Under the pieces are notes generated by a model. That model saw nothing but the letters and a program-made list of their open reading frames with translations. It made no database searches and was not told the origin of the DNA. The position numbers and the translations under genes were made by a program. Positions 9,029-18,043 of a stretch of DNA of 64,000 nt are shown one piece after another; position 1 is the first letter of the stretch; every line of letters starts with the position of its first letter. This DNA is from Shimia thalassica (GTDB lineage Bacteria; Pseudomonadota; Alphaproteobacteria; Rhodobacterales; Rhodobacteraceae): positions 62,001-126,000 of the forward strand of contig NZ_CYTW01000005.1 of the NCBI RefSeq assembly GCF_001458215.1, in the 5' to 3' direction.

Positions 9029-9925
9029 ATGAGCAAACCTAATATCGGATTTATCGGGCTGGGCCTGATGGGGGCAGCGATGGTGAACCGCTTGCTGGAC
9101 CAAGGGTACAGCGTCACCCTGATGGCAAACCGCTCACGACCAAATGTTGATGCGGTTGTGGCGCGTGGGGCGACCGAGGTTTCCACGGCCCGTGACGTGG
9201 CGGCGGCAAGCGATATTGTCATGCTGTGTATGGACACATCAGCAAGTGTCGAGGGGCGGATGCGCGGCCAGGATGGCGTGATCGCCGGATTGCAATCCAA
9301 TGCCGTGGTCATTGATTTTGGCACGTCTTTGCCAGCCAGCACGCGCGCGCTCGGGGCCGAGGTCGCGCAGGCGGGAGGGGACTATCTTGATGCACCGCTG
9401 GGCCGGACGCCTGCACATGCGCTTGATGGGCTTTTGAACATCATGGCAGCCGGTGACAAAGCCGCCTTCGATAAAGTAAAACCTGTGCTTGAGGATCTAG
9501 GGGAAAACGTGTTTCACCTTGGTGCTCTGGGCGCTGGGCATACCATCAAGCTTATCAACAACTTCTTTGGGATGACTGTGGCCAATGCCATGGCCGAAGC
9601 CTTTGCCATGGCAGATGTGGCCGAGGTGGATCGCGCCAGCCTTTATAATGTGATGTCGGCGGGCCCGCTGCATTCGGGCATGATGGATTTCGTTAAGGCT
9701 TATGGCGTCGATGGGGACCCCAGCATGTTGGCCTTTGCCATCAAAAACGCTGCCAAAGATGTCGGCTATTATAGCCAAATGGCCAAAGATGCGGGCGTGG
9801 CCTCTCAGATCGCACCGGGACCTTTGGGTGCGATGACCGCTGCCGTAGCAGAGGGACATGGCGACGACATGGTCAGCCAGATGGTTGATTTCTACGCCGG
9901 CAAGTTCTCTGGTACCGCGACATAG
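9029..9925 (+). CDS. NAD(P)-dependent beta-hydroxyacid dehydrogenase (HIBADH family)
   Basis: The 298-aa two-domain oxidoreductase has an N-terminal Rossmann motif GFIGLGLMGAAM (residues 7-18) and the catalytic Lys174 in GAGHTIKLINNFF. The substrate loop is DAPLGRTPAHALDG, not the DAPVSGG of 3-hydroxyisobutyrate or tartronate-semialdehyde enzymes. The GRT form recalls 3-sulfolactaldehyde reductase YihU, whose Arg in this loop binds the sulfonate. It lies between the dehydratase and the isethionate cluster. The substrate is unknown: a hydroxy acid with a second anionic group is the best inference. RBS-like GGGAGAG precedes the ATG. Confidence 0.8.
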   Translation: MSKPNIGFIGLGLMGAAMVNRLLDQGYSVTLMANRSRPNVDAVVARGATEVSTARDVAAASDIVMLCMDTSASVEGRMRGQDGVIAGLQSNAVVIDFGTSLPASTRALGAEVAQAGGDYLDAPLGRTPAHALDGLLNIMAAGDKAAFDKVKPVLEDLGENVFHLGALGAGHTIKLINNFFGMTVANAMAEAFAMADVAEVDRASLYNVMSAGPLHSGMMDFVKAYGVDGDPSMLAFAIKNAAKDVGYYSQMAKDAGVASQIAPGPLGAMTAAVAEGHGDDMVSQMVDFYAGKFSGTAT

Positions 9926-9933
9926 TTCTGTGG

Positions 9934-9954
9934 GGGCCCTGTCATTCAGGGCCC
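9934..9954. terminator. hairpin between convergent dehydrogenase and pta
   Basis: GGGCCCTG (9934-9941) pairs with CAGGGCCC (9947-9954) around TCATT, just after the stop at 9925. No strong U-tract follows. It could serve both convergent genes. Confidence 0.5.
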
Positions 9955-9982
9955 TCCGCACCGGTCGGGCAGGGCCTGACCG

Positions 9983-10999
9983 CTAGGTCGTTTCGACAGA
10001 CGCGGCCTCGGCTTGCGCTGCTGTCACGGCAATCATATGCACCACGTCTTCTGCCGTACACCCGCGAGAGAGATCGTTCGCTGGTTTATCAAGGCCTTGT
10101 AAAATAGGGCCAATCGCGGTCGCGCCTCCCACGCGTTGCGCAATTTTATAGGCGATGTTGCCGCTTTCGAGGTTCGGAAAAACAAAGATATTTGCTGCCC
10201 CGCCAAGAGGCGAGTCACTTGCCTTGGATGCGGCCACGTCAGGCACAAATGCGGCGTCGAATTGCAGCTCGCCATCAATCATGAGATCCGGTGCCGCTTT
10301 CTTTGCGATTTCTGTGGCGGTGACCACTTTGGAAACCGACACGTGTTCGGCACTGCCGCGTGTCGAGAACGACAGCATCGCAACACGTGGGGATTCCTCA
10401 AGAAGTGTTGAAAAGGACTCGGCTGAAGCAAGGGCAATCTGTGCCATCTCTTCGGCATTCGGGTCGACCACAAGGCCACTGTCAGCGAAAATATGCGCCC
10501 CTTTCGTTTGGTGGTGGGCCGCGCAAAACAGCATCAGGAAAAAGCTGGAAACCAATGTGGTCTCGGGTTTTGTGCCGATCACCTGAATGGCGGTGCGCAC
10601 AATTTCCGCCGTTGTCGCCACCGCGCCGCCCACGGTGCCGTCTGCAAGGCCGTGTTTGACCAAAAGTGCCGCATAAACATGTGGTTGGGTCACAATGCGC
10701 AGGGCTTGTTCAAGCGTCACGCCTTTGTGTTTGCGCAGGGTGTAATACAACAGCGCCAGTTCGTCTTTGTGCGGAGAGTTGACCGGATCATGGATTTCGA
10801 TGCCTTCATCCGGTTCGGCTTGCAGAAGTGAAAACTGCAACCGCACGGCCACTTCGTCACCCACCATTATGATGCGCGAAATCCCCAATTCGCGGGCTTT
10901 GATCGCCGCTGCAACGATACGCGAATCCGTGCCTTCGCTCAGCACGATGATCTTTTGCGATCGCGCTGCGTTTCGCAGCAGTGTTTCCAACGGTTTCAT
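9983..10999 (-). CDS. pta: phosphate acetyltransferase
   Basis: This 338-aa protein corresponds to the catalytic PTA_PTB domain alone, without the N-terminal regulatory domains of enterobacterial Pta. Visible family features are [12 protein letters not shown] near the N-terminus, [39 protein letters not shown] and the C-terminal [27 protein letters not shown]. It converts the acetyl phosphate made by Xsc to acetyl-CoA. Its place directly after xsc on the same strand, with a hairpin between, is the typical context in sulfonate degraders. Confidence 0.93.
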   Translation of the reverse strand: MKPLETLLRNAARSQKIIVLSEGTDSRIVAAAIKARELGISRIIMVGDEVAVRLQFSLLQAEPDEGIEIHDPVNSPHKDELALLYYTLRKHKGVTLEQALRIVTQPHVYAALLVKHGLADGTVGGAVATTAEIVRTAIQVIGTKPETTLVSSFFLMLFCAAHHQTKGAHIFADSGLVVDPNAEEMAQIALASAESFSTLLEESPRVAMLSFSTRGSAEHVSVSKVVTATEIAKKAAPDLMIDGELQFDAAFVPDVAASKASDSPLGGAANIFVFPNLESGNIAYKIAQRVGGATAIGPILQGLDKPANDLSRGCTAEDVVHMIAVTAAQAEAASVETT

Positions 11000-11071
11000 G
11001 ATGTCTCTCCCCCTAAGCCCCCAGATACGTGTGGACGGTTCCTTTCAAGAGAACCGAACACAAAGACGGTG

Positions 11072-11097
11072 GGGTTCGGGTCTGGGGACCCGAACCC
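11072..11097 (-). terminator. strong hairpin between xsc and pta
   Basis: GGGTTCGGGTC (11072-11082) pairs perfectly with GACCCGAACCC (11087-11097) over a 4-nt loop. It sits 10 nt past the xsc stop and about 70 bp before pta. With no U-tract it is more likely an mRNA-stabilising or partial attenuation element that gives more xsc than pta mRNA. Confidence 0.6.
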
Positions 11098-11106
11098 TGT
11101 CTGCGG

Positions 11107-12885
11107 CTATGCGCGGCGCTTTGAGCGCATATCCGCAGCACTTATGCCTGCCACGCTGACAGGTTTCTTCATGGCATCCCGACGGAAGGGTTCCCCAAGT
11201 TCCTGATTGAGAAGCACCTCGATAAATGTGGTGGTTCCGTCTTGCATCTGGGCTTTGATGGCCTTGTCCAGTGCATCGGTGAGGTCTTCCATCGTGCTGA
11301 CGGCAACGCCTTCAACACCACAGGCCCGCGCGATGCCGGCATAGCTCACGTCTTGGGATAGTTCCGTGCCCACAAAGTTGTCGTCAAACCAGAGTGTGGT
11401 GTTCCGCTTTTCCGCGCCCCATTGGTAGTTGCGGAAAATAACCATCGTGATGGCGGGCCAATCGTCACGTTTTACCGAGACCATTTCGTTCATCGAAATG
11501 CCAAAAGCGCCGTCACCGGCGAACCCGACAACGGGTACGTCAGGGCATGCAATCTTGGCGCCGCAAATGGACGGGAAACCGTAACCACAAGGCCCAAACA
11601 GGCCAGGTGCAAGGTATTTCCGCCCCTGTTCAAAGGCCGGGTAGGCATTGCCTATGGCGCAGTTGTTGCCGATGTCCGAGGAAATGATGGCCTCCTTGGG
11701 CAGGGCGGACTGGATCGCGCGCCATGCTTTGCGGGGGCTCATTTTTTGCGGCTCGCGATCCCGCGCGCGCGCGTTCCACGTGGTGCCCGGATCATCATCT
11801 TCATGGTCCATCGAGGTCAGTTCCTGCGCCCATGTCGATTTGATTTGCGAAATCATCGCCTTGCGCTCGGCCCGATTGGTATCACCCGCTATTTCGCCTA
11901 GTTGTGCAAGGATACCATTGGCCACCTTTTTGGCATCGCCGACAATGCCGACCGAGACGGTCTTGGTTAGGCCAATCCGGTCCGGATTGATATCGACCTG
12001 AATGATCTTGGCATTTTCGGGCCAGTAGTCGATCCCATATCCCGGCAGGGTCGAGAAGGGGTTCAAGCGGGTGCCCAAAGCCAGAACAACATCCGCCTTG
12101 GCGATCAGCTCCATTCCGGCCTTTGAGCCGTTATACCCCAATGGTCCCGCAAAAAGAGGATGTGAACCGGGAAAAGCATCGTTGTGTTGATAGCCGACGC
12201 AAACCGGCGCATCGAGGCGCTCTGCCAAAGCCATTGAGTCTCGTATAGCATCCCCGAGAACCACACCTGCACCATTCAGAATGACCGGAAATCTGGCCTC
12301 GGACAAAAGCTTGGCAGCTTCGGCAACGGCCTTTTCCCCACCGGCGGGGCGTTCGAATTCGACGACGGCGGGCAGTTCAATATCGATCACCTGGGTCCAG
12401 TAATCACGGGGGATGTTGATCTGGGCGGGCGCGCTGGCGCGTTTGGCTTGCAGTATAACCCGGTTTAGCACCTCGGCCATTCGGGACGGATCGCGGACCT
12501 CTTCCTGATAGGCGACCATATCTTCCAGCAGGGCCATTTGTTCGACTTCCTGAAAGCCCCCCTGACCCATGGTTTTGTTTGCCGCCTGCGGTGTCACAAT
12601 CAAAAGGGGCGTATGGTTCCAGTAGGCGGTTTTGATTGGTGTTACGAGGCTGGTGATGCCTGGGCCGTTTTGCGCGACCATCATGGACATATCGCCAGAG
12701 GCCCGCGTGAAACCGTCGGCCATCATGCCTGCGTTGCATTCATGGGCGCAGTCGAAAAACTTGATTCCGGCCGCCGGAAACAAGTCCGAAATAGGCATCA
12801 TGGCAGAGCCAATAATGCCGAATGCGTGATCAATGCCATGCATTTGCAGAACTTTTACAAAGGCTTCTTCGGTCGTCATTTTCAT
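11107..12885 (-). CDS. xsc: sulfoacetaldehyde acetyltransferase
   Basis: The 592-aa thiamine-diphosphate enzyme turns sulfoacetaldehyde plus phosphate into acetyl phosphate and sulfite. It has the three-domain ThDP layout: an N-terminal Pyr domain with GIIGSAMMPISDLFP and the catalytic Glu region HECNAGMMADGF, a middle domain, and a C-terminal PP domain with VGFAGDGAFGISMNE (GDG) followed by the cofactor/Mg segment FRNYQWGAEKRN. The segment RNYQWGAEKRNTTLW and the first 60 residues are characteristic of Xsc rather than acetolactate synthase. The start is the ATG at 12883-12885, 8 nt after GGAG; an ATG two codons later is possible. It is followed by pta and preceded by the GMC dehydrogenase, so the substrate here probably comes from isethionate. 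Confidence 0.95.
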   Translation of the reverse strand: MKMTTEEAFVKVLQMHGIDHAFGIIGSAMMPISDLFPAAGIKFFDCAHECNAGMMADGFTRASGDMSMMVAQNGPGITSLVTPIKTAYWNHTPLLIVTPQAANKTMGQGGFQEVEQMALLEDMVAYQEEVRDPSRMAEVLNRVILQAKRASAPAQINIPRDYWTQVIDIELPAVVEFERPAGGEKAVAEAAKLLSEARFPVILNGAGVVLGDAIRDSMALAERLDAPVCVGYQHNDAFPGSHPLFAGPLGYNGSKAGMELIAKADVVLALGTRLNPFSTLPGYGIDYWPENAKIIQVDINPDRIGLTKTVSVGIVGDAKKVANGILAQLGEIAGDTNRAERKAMISQIKSTWAQELTSMDHEDDDPGTTWNARARDREPQKMSPRKAWRAIQSALPKEAIISSDIGNNCAIGNAYPAFEQGRKYLAPGLFGPCGYGFPSICGAKIACPDVPVVGFAGDGAFGISMNEMVSVKRDDWPAITMVIFRNYQWGAEKRNTTLWFDDNFVGTELSQDVSYAGIARACGVEGVAVSTMEDLTDALDKAIKAQMQDGTTTFIEVLLNQELGEPFRRDAMKKPVSVAGISAADMRSKRRA

Positions 12886-12921
12886 TGTTAGCACTCCGTT
12901 TGGGGGCATTGAGAGTTTGAA

Positions 12922-14553
12922 TTAGGGCGCGCTGATCGCGGTTTTGCGATCTTGCAAAATCATATCGCTGGCTTTTTCGCCGATCATGATGGTGGGGGCG
13001 TTTGTGTTGCCCGAAACCAAATCCGGCATGATGGACGCATCCGCCACCCGAAGGCCGCGCAGACCGTGCACGCGCAGACGGTCATCCACCACGGCCTGCG
13101 CGTCGTGACCCATTCTGCAGGTGCTTGTCGGGTGATAGATGGTCTGGCTGATGTCTCTGGCGCATTGTAGCAGTTCGTCATCTGACTGGGGATTGTTGTC
13201 AGGGACATGTTCGCGCACGATATAGGGGCGCAGGGCTTCGGTCTGTGTCATGGCACGCGCAAATTTGACGGCCCGAATGGCACAAAGCTGATCTGCGGTG
13301 GCTGACAGGTAGTTCGGCACAATCTTTGGATAGTCCCGTGCGTTTGGTGTTGATATGTGGATGTGTCCGCGGCTTTCCGGACGCAACTGGCACACAGAGG
13401 AGGTGATCCCCGAAAACGGATGCATCTCGATGCCGGGCTTGTCGGCGCTGAGGGGTTGAAAGTGGAATTGGATGTCGGGTGTTTCGAGCCCCTGCATCGA
13501 TTTGGCAAAGATACAGACTTGACTGGCGCCAAGGCTCATTGGTCCTTTTCTGAACATCGCGTAATTCAGACCAATCCCCATGCGGGGCACAAAGTGGTTG
13601 ATGGCGTCATTCAGGGTCTGCGTGTTGACCTCGTAGACAAGCCTGATCTGCAAATGATCCTGCAAGCATTCTCCGACGCCGGGAAGATTGTGCCTGACTT
13701 CCACCCCTGCCTTTTTGAGCACATCGCCCTGTCCGATCCCAGAAAGTTCCAGAATTTGCGGGGACCCGATGGCACCGGCGGACAGGATTACTTCTCCGCC
13801 GTCGTTAAGGTGGGCTTCTTGCGTTTTGCCCCTGCGTGAATAGCGGACGCCAACAATGCGGCTTGGGTCATTGGGATGGAAGATCAAGGATTCCGTGTGT
13901 GCGTGTGTGATCACTTCGAGATTGGGGCGTTTTTTGGCTGGTTTAAGGAAGGCGCGTGCACTTGAGCAGCGAAAACCACCGCGCGCAGTCTGGTGGAAAT
14001 AACCGGCCCCTTCCTGATCGGCGCCGTTATAGTCTTCGGTTCTGGGAACTCCCATTTCTACAGCGGCATTGATGAAGGCTTCGGAGATATCACTTTTCGC
14101 CCGAATGAGCGAAACAGACAGCCCGCCATCCCCGCCGTGAAAGTCATCTTCACCGTTTTCATGAGACTCGGAACGTTTGAACAGGGGCAAAACATCGTCA
14201 TAGCTCCACCCCTTGTTGCCGCGCTGGGCCCAGCGGTCATAGTCTTCTTTTTGGCCGCGGACATAGAGCAATCCATTGATCGAACTTGACCCGCCAAGCG
14301 TCTTTCCACGGGGCCAGTCAAGCGACCGCCCGTTTAGGCCGGGATCGGGCTCGGACTTGTAACACCAGTCCGTATTCGGGTTGTGCATTGTCTTGAAATA
14401 CCCGACCGGCACATGAATCCACGGGTTCACATCCTGACCGCCAGCTTCGAGAAGAATCACCCGATTCGCTGGATCGGCGCTCAATCTGTTGGCAATCACG
14501 CAGCCGGCAGATCCTGCGCCAACTATCAGAAAATCGGCTGTTTTCGGTGACAT
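12922..14553 (-). CDS. iseJ: GMC-family flavoprotein, probable isethionate dehydrogenase
   Basis: The 543-aa protein has the FAD-binding GAGSAGCVIANRLS (residues 11-24), the GMC signature PRGKTLGGSSSINGLLYVRG region and the C-terminal active-site segments YHPTSTCRMG (His) and SGNTNAPTIMIGEKASD (Asn). This is the choline-dehydrogenase branch. The context sets the assignment: it lies between a TRAP transporter/IclR unit and xsc-pta, as described for iseJ, which oxidises isethionate to sulfoacetaldehyde at the membrane in Cupriavidus necator and was predicted in roseobacters. The ATG at 14551-14553 follows GGAGGA at a good distance. Substrate specificity is inferred from the neighbours; another alcohol that yields sulfoacetaldehyde is the alternative. 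Confidence 0.82.
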   Translation of the reverse strand: MSPKTADFLIVGAGSAGCVIANRLSADPANRVILLEAGGQDVNPWIHVPVGYFKTMHNPNTDWCYKSEPDPGLNGRSLDWPRGKTLGGSSSINGLLYVRGQKEDYDRWAQRGNKGWSYDDVLPLFKRSESHENGEDDFHGGDGGLSVSLIRAKSDISEAFINAAVEMGVPRTEDYNGADQEGAGYFHQTARGGFRCSSARAFLKPAKKRPNLEVITHAHTESLIFHPNDPSRIVGVRYSRRGKTQEAHLNDGGEVILSAGAIGSPQILELSGIGQGDVLKKAGVEVRHNLPGVGECLQDHLQIRLVYEVNTQTLNDAINHFVPRMGIGLNYAMFRKGPMSLGASQVCIFAKSMQGLETPDIQFHFQPLSADKPGIEMHPFSGITSSVCQLRPESRGHIHISTPNARDYPKIVPNYLSATADQLCAIRAVKFARAMTQTEALRPYIVREHVPDNNPQSDDELLQCARDISQTIYHPTSTCRMGHDAQAVVDDRLRVHGLRGLRVADASIMPDLVSGNTNAPTIMIGEKASDMILQDRKTAISAP

Positions 14554-14625
14554 ATGCTTTTCCTCCGTGGCTCGTTTTCTGGGCGGCTGCACAATTCTCT
14601 TGCGTCATTCATCAATAAGTAACTA

Positions 14626-14650
14626 TTAATGAGACCACAAGTCTCAATAA
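14626..14650. promoter_or_regulatory. candidate IseR operator, 10-5-10 inverted repeat
   Basis: TTAATGAGAC (14626-14635) and GTCTCAATAA (14641-14650) form an inverted repeat matching at 9 of 10 positions around CACAA. It lies in the divergent region between iseJ (start 14553) and iseK (start 14671), immediately upstream of the iseK RBS GGGAGG. The position and symmetry fit an operator for the IclR-type regulator encoded at the end of this transcription unit. Confidence 0.6.
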
Positions 14651-14670
14651 ATTCGTTAGGGAGGAATGAA

Positions 14671-15903
14671 ATGAGCGTATCCAATAATCTGAGTAAGATT
14701 TCGAGACGTGACCTTTTTAGGGTCGCCGGACGATTTGGCATGAGTTCAACGCTTCTGGCAGCGGGGGGCTTTGGAGGAGCAATGTCCCTGGCCAATCTCG
14801 CCAGTGCTGCGGAATCGACCTACGACAAGCGGTATTCAAAACCTGCTAAACACACGCTCAAGTTCGGCGCGGCCGGCTTTAATGCGCAAAACCTGTTGAT
14901 CGAGCGCGCAGGCGCGCTGGAATTCGCACGAGATCTCGAAAGCCGCACAGATGGCGAGATCCGTATTGAATTCATCGGTAACAACCAAATCTGTGGCCAG
15001 ACATCCTGTGTGGAAAAAACCCAGCAGGGGATCGTCGACATTTATGCGGCGTCTACGCAAAACTCGGCGGGCGGCGCACCTTATCTGAACGTGCTGGACT
15101 ATGCCTATATGTTCCCCGGTCGCGCGTCTCAGTACCATTTCCTTTATAGCCCAGAGTCACAGCGCATCCTGCGCGAACCTCTTGAAAAGCGTCACGGTCT
15201 GAAATTCCTGTTTAGCCACTGTGAGCTGCGGGGCATCCAGCTGGGTTTGGGTTGGGAAGACAAGCCGACCGTGACAAAACTTGAGCAGTTGTTTGGCACC
15301 AAAAACCGTGTGACGGGCACACAGCTTGGCCGGATTGCGATGCAGGCTTTGAACCTGAACCCTGTGCCTGTGGCTTGGGAAGAAACTCTTGATGGTCTGA
15401 AGCAGGGGCTGATTGATGGTGCGGAAACATGGGCGTCTGCTGTGGCCTATGCGAACATGTCGCCAGTGGTCAGCCAGTCCGTGGACCTCAAATTCTTCTG
15501 CGGAACCGAGCACACATCCATGAGCGCCTCTGTGTTTGATAGCCTTGAAGGATATCTGCAAGATGCCGTGATGGAATCCGCCTATTGGGCACAAACCCAT
15601 GTTCAGGCCGCAAACGAGGCGGCATTGGTCAAGACGGTTGGACATTCCGATCCACAGATGCCCGGCACCATCTTTGCAGAAAACAATGTGCGCAACGCGT
15701 TCCTTGCGGATGACCAGATCAAGATGGCCGAAGAGATGTGCTCACCCGAGTTCCAACCACAGCTTTGGGAAAAGTGGCGTGACCGTTTGAACGGCTGGGC
15801 CGGTGGCATCGACACCTATCAGGAAATCTATGACATCGCGCGTCAGGTCCCCAAGGACATGAAGCCCGAAAACGTAGAGCCACGCCGGTGGTGGAAGGCC
15901 TAA
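14671..15903 (+). CDS. iseK: TRAP transporter substrate-binding protein, probable isethionate
   Basis: The 410-aa DctP-family periplasmic protein begins at the ATG after GGGAGG (an ATG 42 nt upstream lacks an RBS). The leader has SRRDLF near residue 11 followed by a hydrophobic stretch, resembling a Tat signal, and ends near NLASAAES. DctP features include the ligand-binding region TGTQLGRIAMQALNLNPVPVAWEETLDGLKQGLIDGAETW, of which the Arg after GTQLG is the usual carboxylate- or sulfonate-binding residue. It is the first gene of iseKLM-iseR, divergent from iseJ-xsc-pta. The substrate is inferred from this context. Confidence 0.8.
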   Translation: MSVSNNLSKISRRDLFRVAGRFGMSSTLLAAGGFGGAMSLANLASAAESTYDKRYSKPAKHTLKFGAAGFNAQNLLIERAGALEFARDLESRTDGEIRIEFIGNNQICGQTSCVEKTQQGIVDIYAASTQNSAGGAPYLNVLDYAYMFPGRASQYHFLYSPESQRILREPLEKRHGLKFLFSHCELRGIQLGLGWEDKPTVTKLEQLFGTKNRVTGTQLGRIAMQALNLNPVPVAWEETLDGLKQGLIDGAETWASAVAYANMSPVVSQSVDLKFFCGTEHTSMSASVFDSLEGYLQDAVMESAYWAQTHVQAANEAALVKTVGHSDPQMPGTIFAENNVRNAFLADDQIKMAEEMCSPEFQPQLWEKWRDRLNGWAGGIDTYQEIYDIARQVPKDMKPENVEPRRWWKA

Positions 15904-15924
15904 GGCCAACCAACAGAACTCGAG

Positions 15925-15948
15925 ACTGGCGTGCCACGGTGCGCCGGT
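15925..15948 (+). other. intercistronic stem-loop after iseK
   Basis: ACTGGCG (15925-15931) pairs with CGCCGGT (15942-15948), six of seven positions. It lies between the binding-protein gene and the permease genes and may favour accumulation of the binding-protein mRNA. A similar hairpin follows the binding-protein gene of the hexuronate TRAP system. Confidence 0.4.
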
Positions 15949-16005
15949 TTCACTTTTTGATCCGAAAGATTGGGAACACCCAACGGATACCCAAGGGAGG
16001 GGACA

Positions 16006-16674
16006 ATGGCACTCTGGTCTGATGTAGGCACAATTTTCAGCGCCTTCGCGTCGCTAGACAGTTATGAAATACGCAATTCTCTGAAACCTGATGCAGCATG
16101 GGTTTTTGGAACAATGGCCACCGCCGTTTTGGGTCTTGTGATGATGTGGATTTACAAAGCCGTGCCGTGGCTGGATCGACATCTCGAGCGCTCGATCATG
16201 GTCTACAGCTATCTTGCGATTGCCTTCATCATTTTCTGGGGAGTGATTGACCGGTTTGTTTTCTCCAATCAGCAACCATGGTCCACGACGATCCCGCCGT
16301 TGCTGTTCATGATTATGGCGTGGTTTGGGGCGGCCTTTAATGTCCGGTTGCGCACACACCTTAGCTTTGCCGAATTTCGCACCGCGATGCCACGCACGGG
16401 CCAACTGGCCTGTCTCACACTTGATGCGGTGTTGTGGTTCATCTTTGCGGTGATTGTCGTTGTCACGACCACGCGGGCAGCCGCCCTGTCGGCTTCCAAC
16501 TTCCAGATTGTGCTGGGCACAGACAATACCATGCAATGGTGGTTTTTGATCACCGTGCCCTTTTCCGCAATTCTGATGACCGCGCGGGTTTTCGAGAATT
16601 TTGCGGATGACATACGAAATTACCGAGATGGAAACCCGATGATCAAACAAGCTGTAATCGGGGGGGATCTGTGA
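16006..16674 (+). CDS. iseL: TRAP transporter small permease (DctQ)
   Basis: The 222-aa protein has four predicted membrane helices (about residues 33-50, 66-88, 98-115 and 140-165 with a further hydrophobic end), the usual DctQ topology, but with an extended N-terminus and a charged C-terminus. The ATG at 16006 follows GGGAGG; an in-frame ATG 36 nt upstream has no RBS. It overlaps the large permease gene by GTGA. With iseK and iseM it forms a sodium-driven TRAP importer in the inner membrane. Confidence 0.8.
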   Translation: MALWSDVGTIFSAFASLDSYEIRNSLKPDAAWVFGTMATAVLGLVMMWIYKAVPWLDRHLERSIMVYSYLAIAFIIFWGVIDRFVFSNQQPWSTTIPPLLFMIMAWFGAAFNVRLRTHLSFAEFRTAMPRTGQLACLTLDAVLWFIFAVIVVVTTTRAAALSASNFQIVLGTDNTMQWWFLITVPFSAILMTARVFENFADDIRNYRDGNPMIKQAVIGGDL

Positions 16675-18032
16675 TGGCTGATGGTACTTGGGTCACATTG
16701 ATTTCATTGGGGGTGACCTTCCTGTTCATGCTCGGGGTGCCCGTTCTTCTGGTGATCGCCTATTGGGTTATCGGGTGTTCGTTTGTCTTGGGATTGACCC
16801 TTGATAATATGGGGGCCGAGTTGATGAACGTCTTCAACAAAGGCTTTGCCCTGCTCGCGATGCCCTTGTTCATTCTGACCGGCGACTTGATCAACCAATC
16901 CGGAATTGCACGAAGGCTATCCGATTTTGCCTATGCCTGTCTGGGATGGTTACGAGGGGGGCTTGCCATGGCGGCCCTTGGTGCATGCGGGCTGTTTGCT
17001 GCGATCTCGGGATCGAATTCGGCCACGACGGCGACCATTGGATCGATGTTGCATCCGGAAATGGTCAAGGGCGGGTATGATGAACGCTTCTCCGCAGCGA
17101 CCGCCGCTGCTGGTGGCACCGTGGGGATCATCATTCCCCCGTCGATCATCTTTATCGTTTACGGCTTTTTACTGAACCTGCCGATTTCCGAGCTGTTCGT
17201 GGCGGGCATCATTCCCGGTGCGCTGATGGTCATCGGCATGCAGGTGGCATGTTGGGTCATTTGCCGTATCAACGGCTGGGGTCATTTGATCCCGCTCGAA
17301 CTGAACCGTGTTCTGAAAACGGCCTTTGGCGCTTGGCTGGGGTTCTTTGCTATCGGGTTGGTGCTCTGGGGCATTTACACAGGCAAATTTTCCCCCACCG
17401 AAGCGGCGGGTGTTACGGTCGGGTTCTGTGTCATTGCCGGATTGGTCAGCTATCCGTTGAATGCAATCCTGGGATCAAAGAAGGACAAACCGGTTTCCGA
17501 GAAAAGCTATCTCGAGATGTTTGTTGTCGAGGGCTTTACCATTCCACAGCTTCCCTCAATCGTGGTCCGCTCGGCCCAGATCAGTGGCATTCTTGCGCCG
17601 TTGATTGCGATTTCGGTCGTGATGCAACAGATCCTGTCGTTGCTCGGGGCGCAGCAAACCATCGGGGATTTCGTGACCTCCATGGGCGGCTATCATGCGG
17701 TTCTGTTCACATCGATGGTGATTGTTTTCTTCTCGGGTATGGTACTGGAAAGCTTGCCGGTTACGATCATTCTGGCACCGATCCTTGCGCCCATTGCGGC
17801 ATCGGTCGGCATTGATCCGATCCACTTTTCGGTGATTTTCCTAGTGGGGGCCTCGATTGGCTTTATCACGCCACCTTATGGGTTGAACCTCTATGTCGCA
17901 TCCGGCGTGACGGGTGTTCCATACTTCAGGTTGCTTCGCTATACCGTTCCCTATCTTGCAGCATTGATCTGCGTCTGGATATTGGTCTCTTTGGTTCCAG
18001 ATTTGGCGTTGATCCTTCTGCCCAACAGATAG
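16671..18032 (+). CDS. iseM: TRAP transporter large permease (DctM)
   Basis: The 453-aa protein has about twelve hydrophobic segments. DctM hallmarks are AISGSNSATTATIGSMLHPEM, GGTVGIIIPPSIIFIVYGF and, near the C-terminus, GFITPPYGLNLYVASGV. These are the two helical-hairpin regions of the ion-transporter superfamily that form the transport core. The start is GTG at 16671 or ATG at 16674, overlapping iseL. It is followed after 11 nt by the IclR regulator. Confidence 0.85.
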   Translation: MMADGTWVTLISLGVTFLFMLGVPVLLVIAYWVIGCSFVLGLTLDNMGAELMNVFNKGFALLAMPLFILTGDLINQSGIARRLSDFAYACLGWLRGGLAMAALGACGLFAAISGSNSATTATIGSMLHPEMVKGGYDERFSAATAAAGGTVGIIIPPSIIFIVYGFLLNLPISELFVAGIIPGALMVIGMQVACWVICRINGWGHLIPLELNRVLKTAFGAWLGFFAIGLVLWGIYTGKFSPTEAAGVTVGFCVIAGLVSYPLNAILGSKKDKPVSEKSYLEMFVVEGFTIPQLPSIVVRSAQISGILAPLIAISVVMQQILSLLGAQQTIGDFVTSMGGYHAVLFTSMVIVFFSGMVLESLPVTIILAPILAPIAASVGIDPIHFSVIFLVGASIGFITPPYGLNLYVASGVTGVPYFRLLRYTVPYLAALICVWILVSLVPDLALILLPNR

Positions 18033-18043
18033 GTCAAGACGCA

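Noticed and set aside
11107-12885. Acetolactate synthase as the name for the ThDP enzyme
   Set aside because: The N-terminal region, the RNYQWGAEKRN segment and adjacency to pta fit Xsc; there is no small subunit gene.
12922-14553. Choline dehydrogenase as the name for the GMC protein
   Set aside because: The family matches, but there is no bet gene nearby and the xsc-pta-TRAP context points to isethionate.
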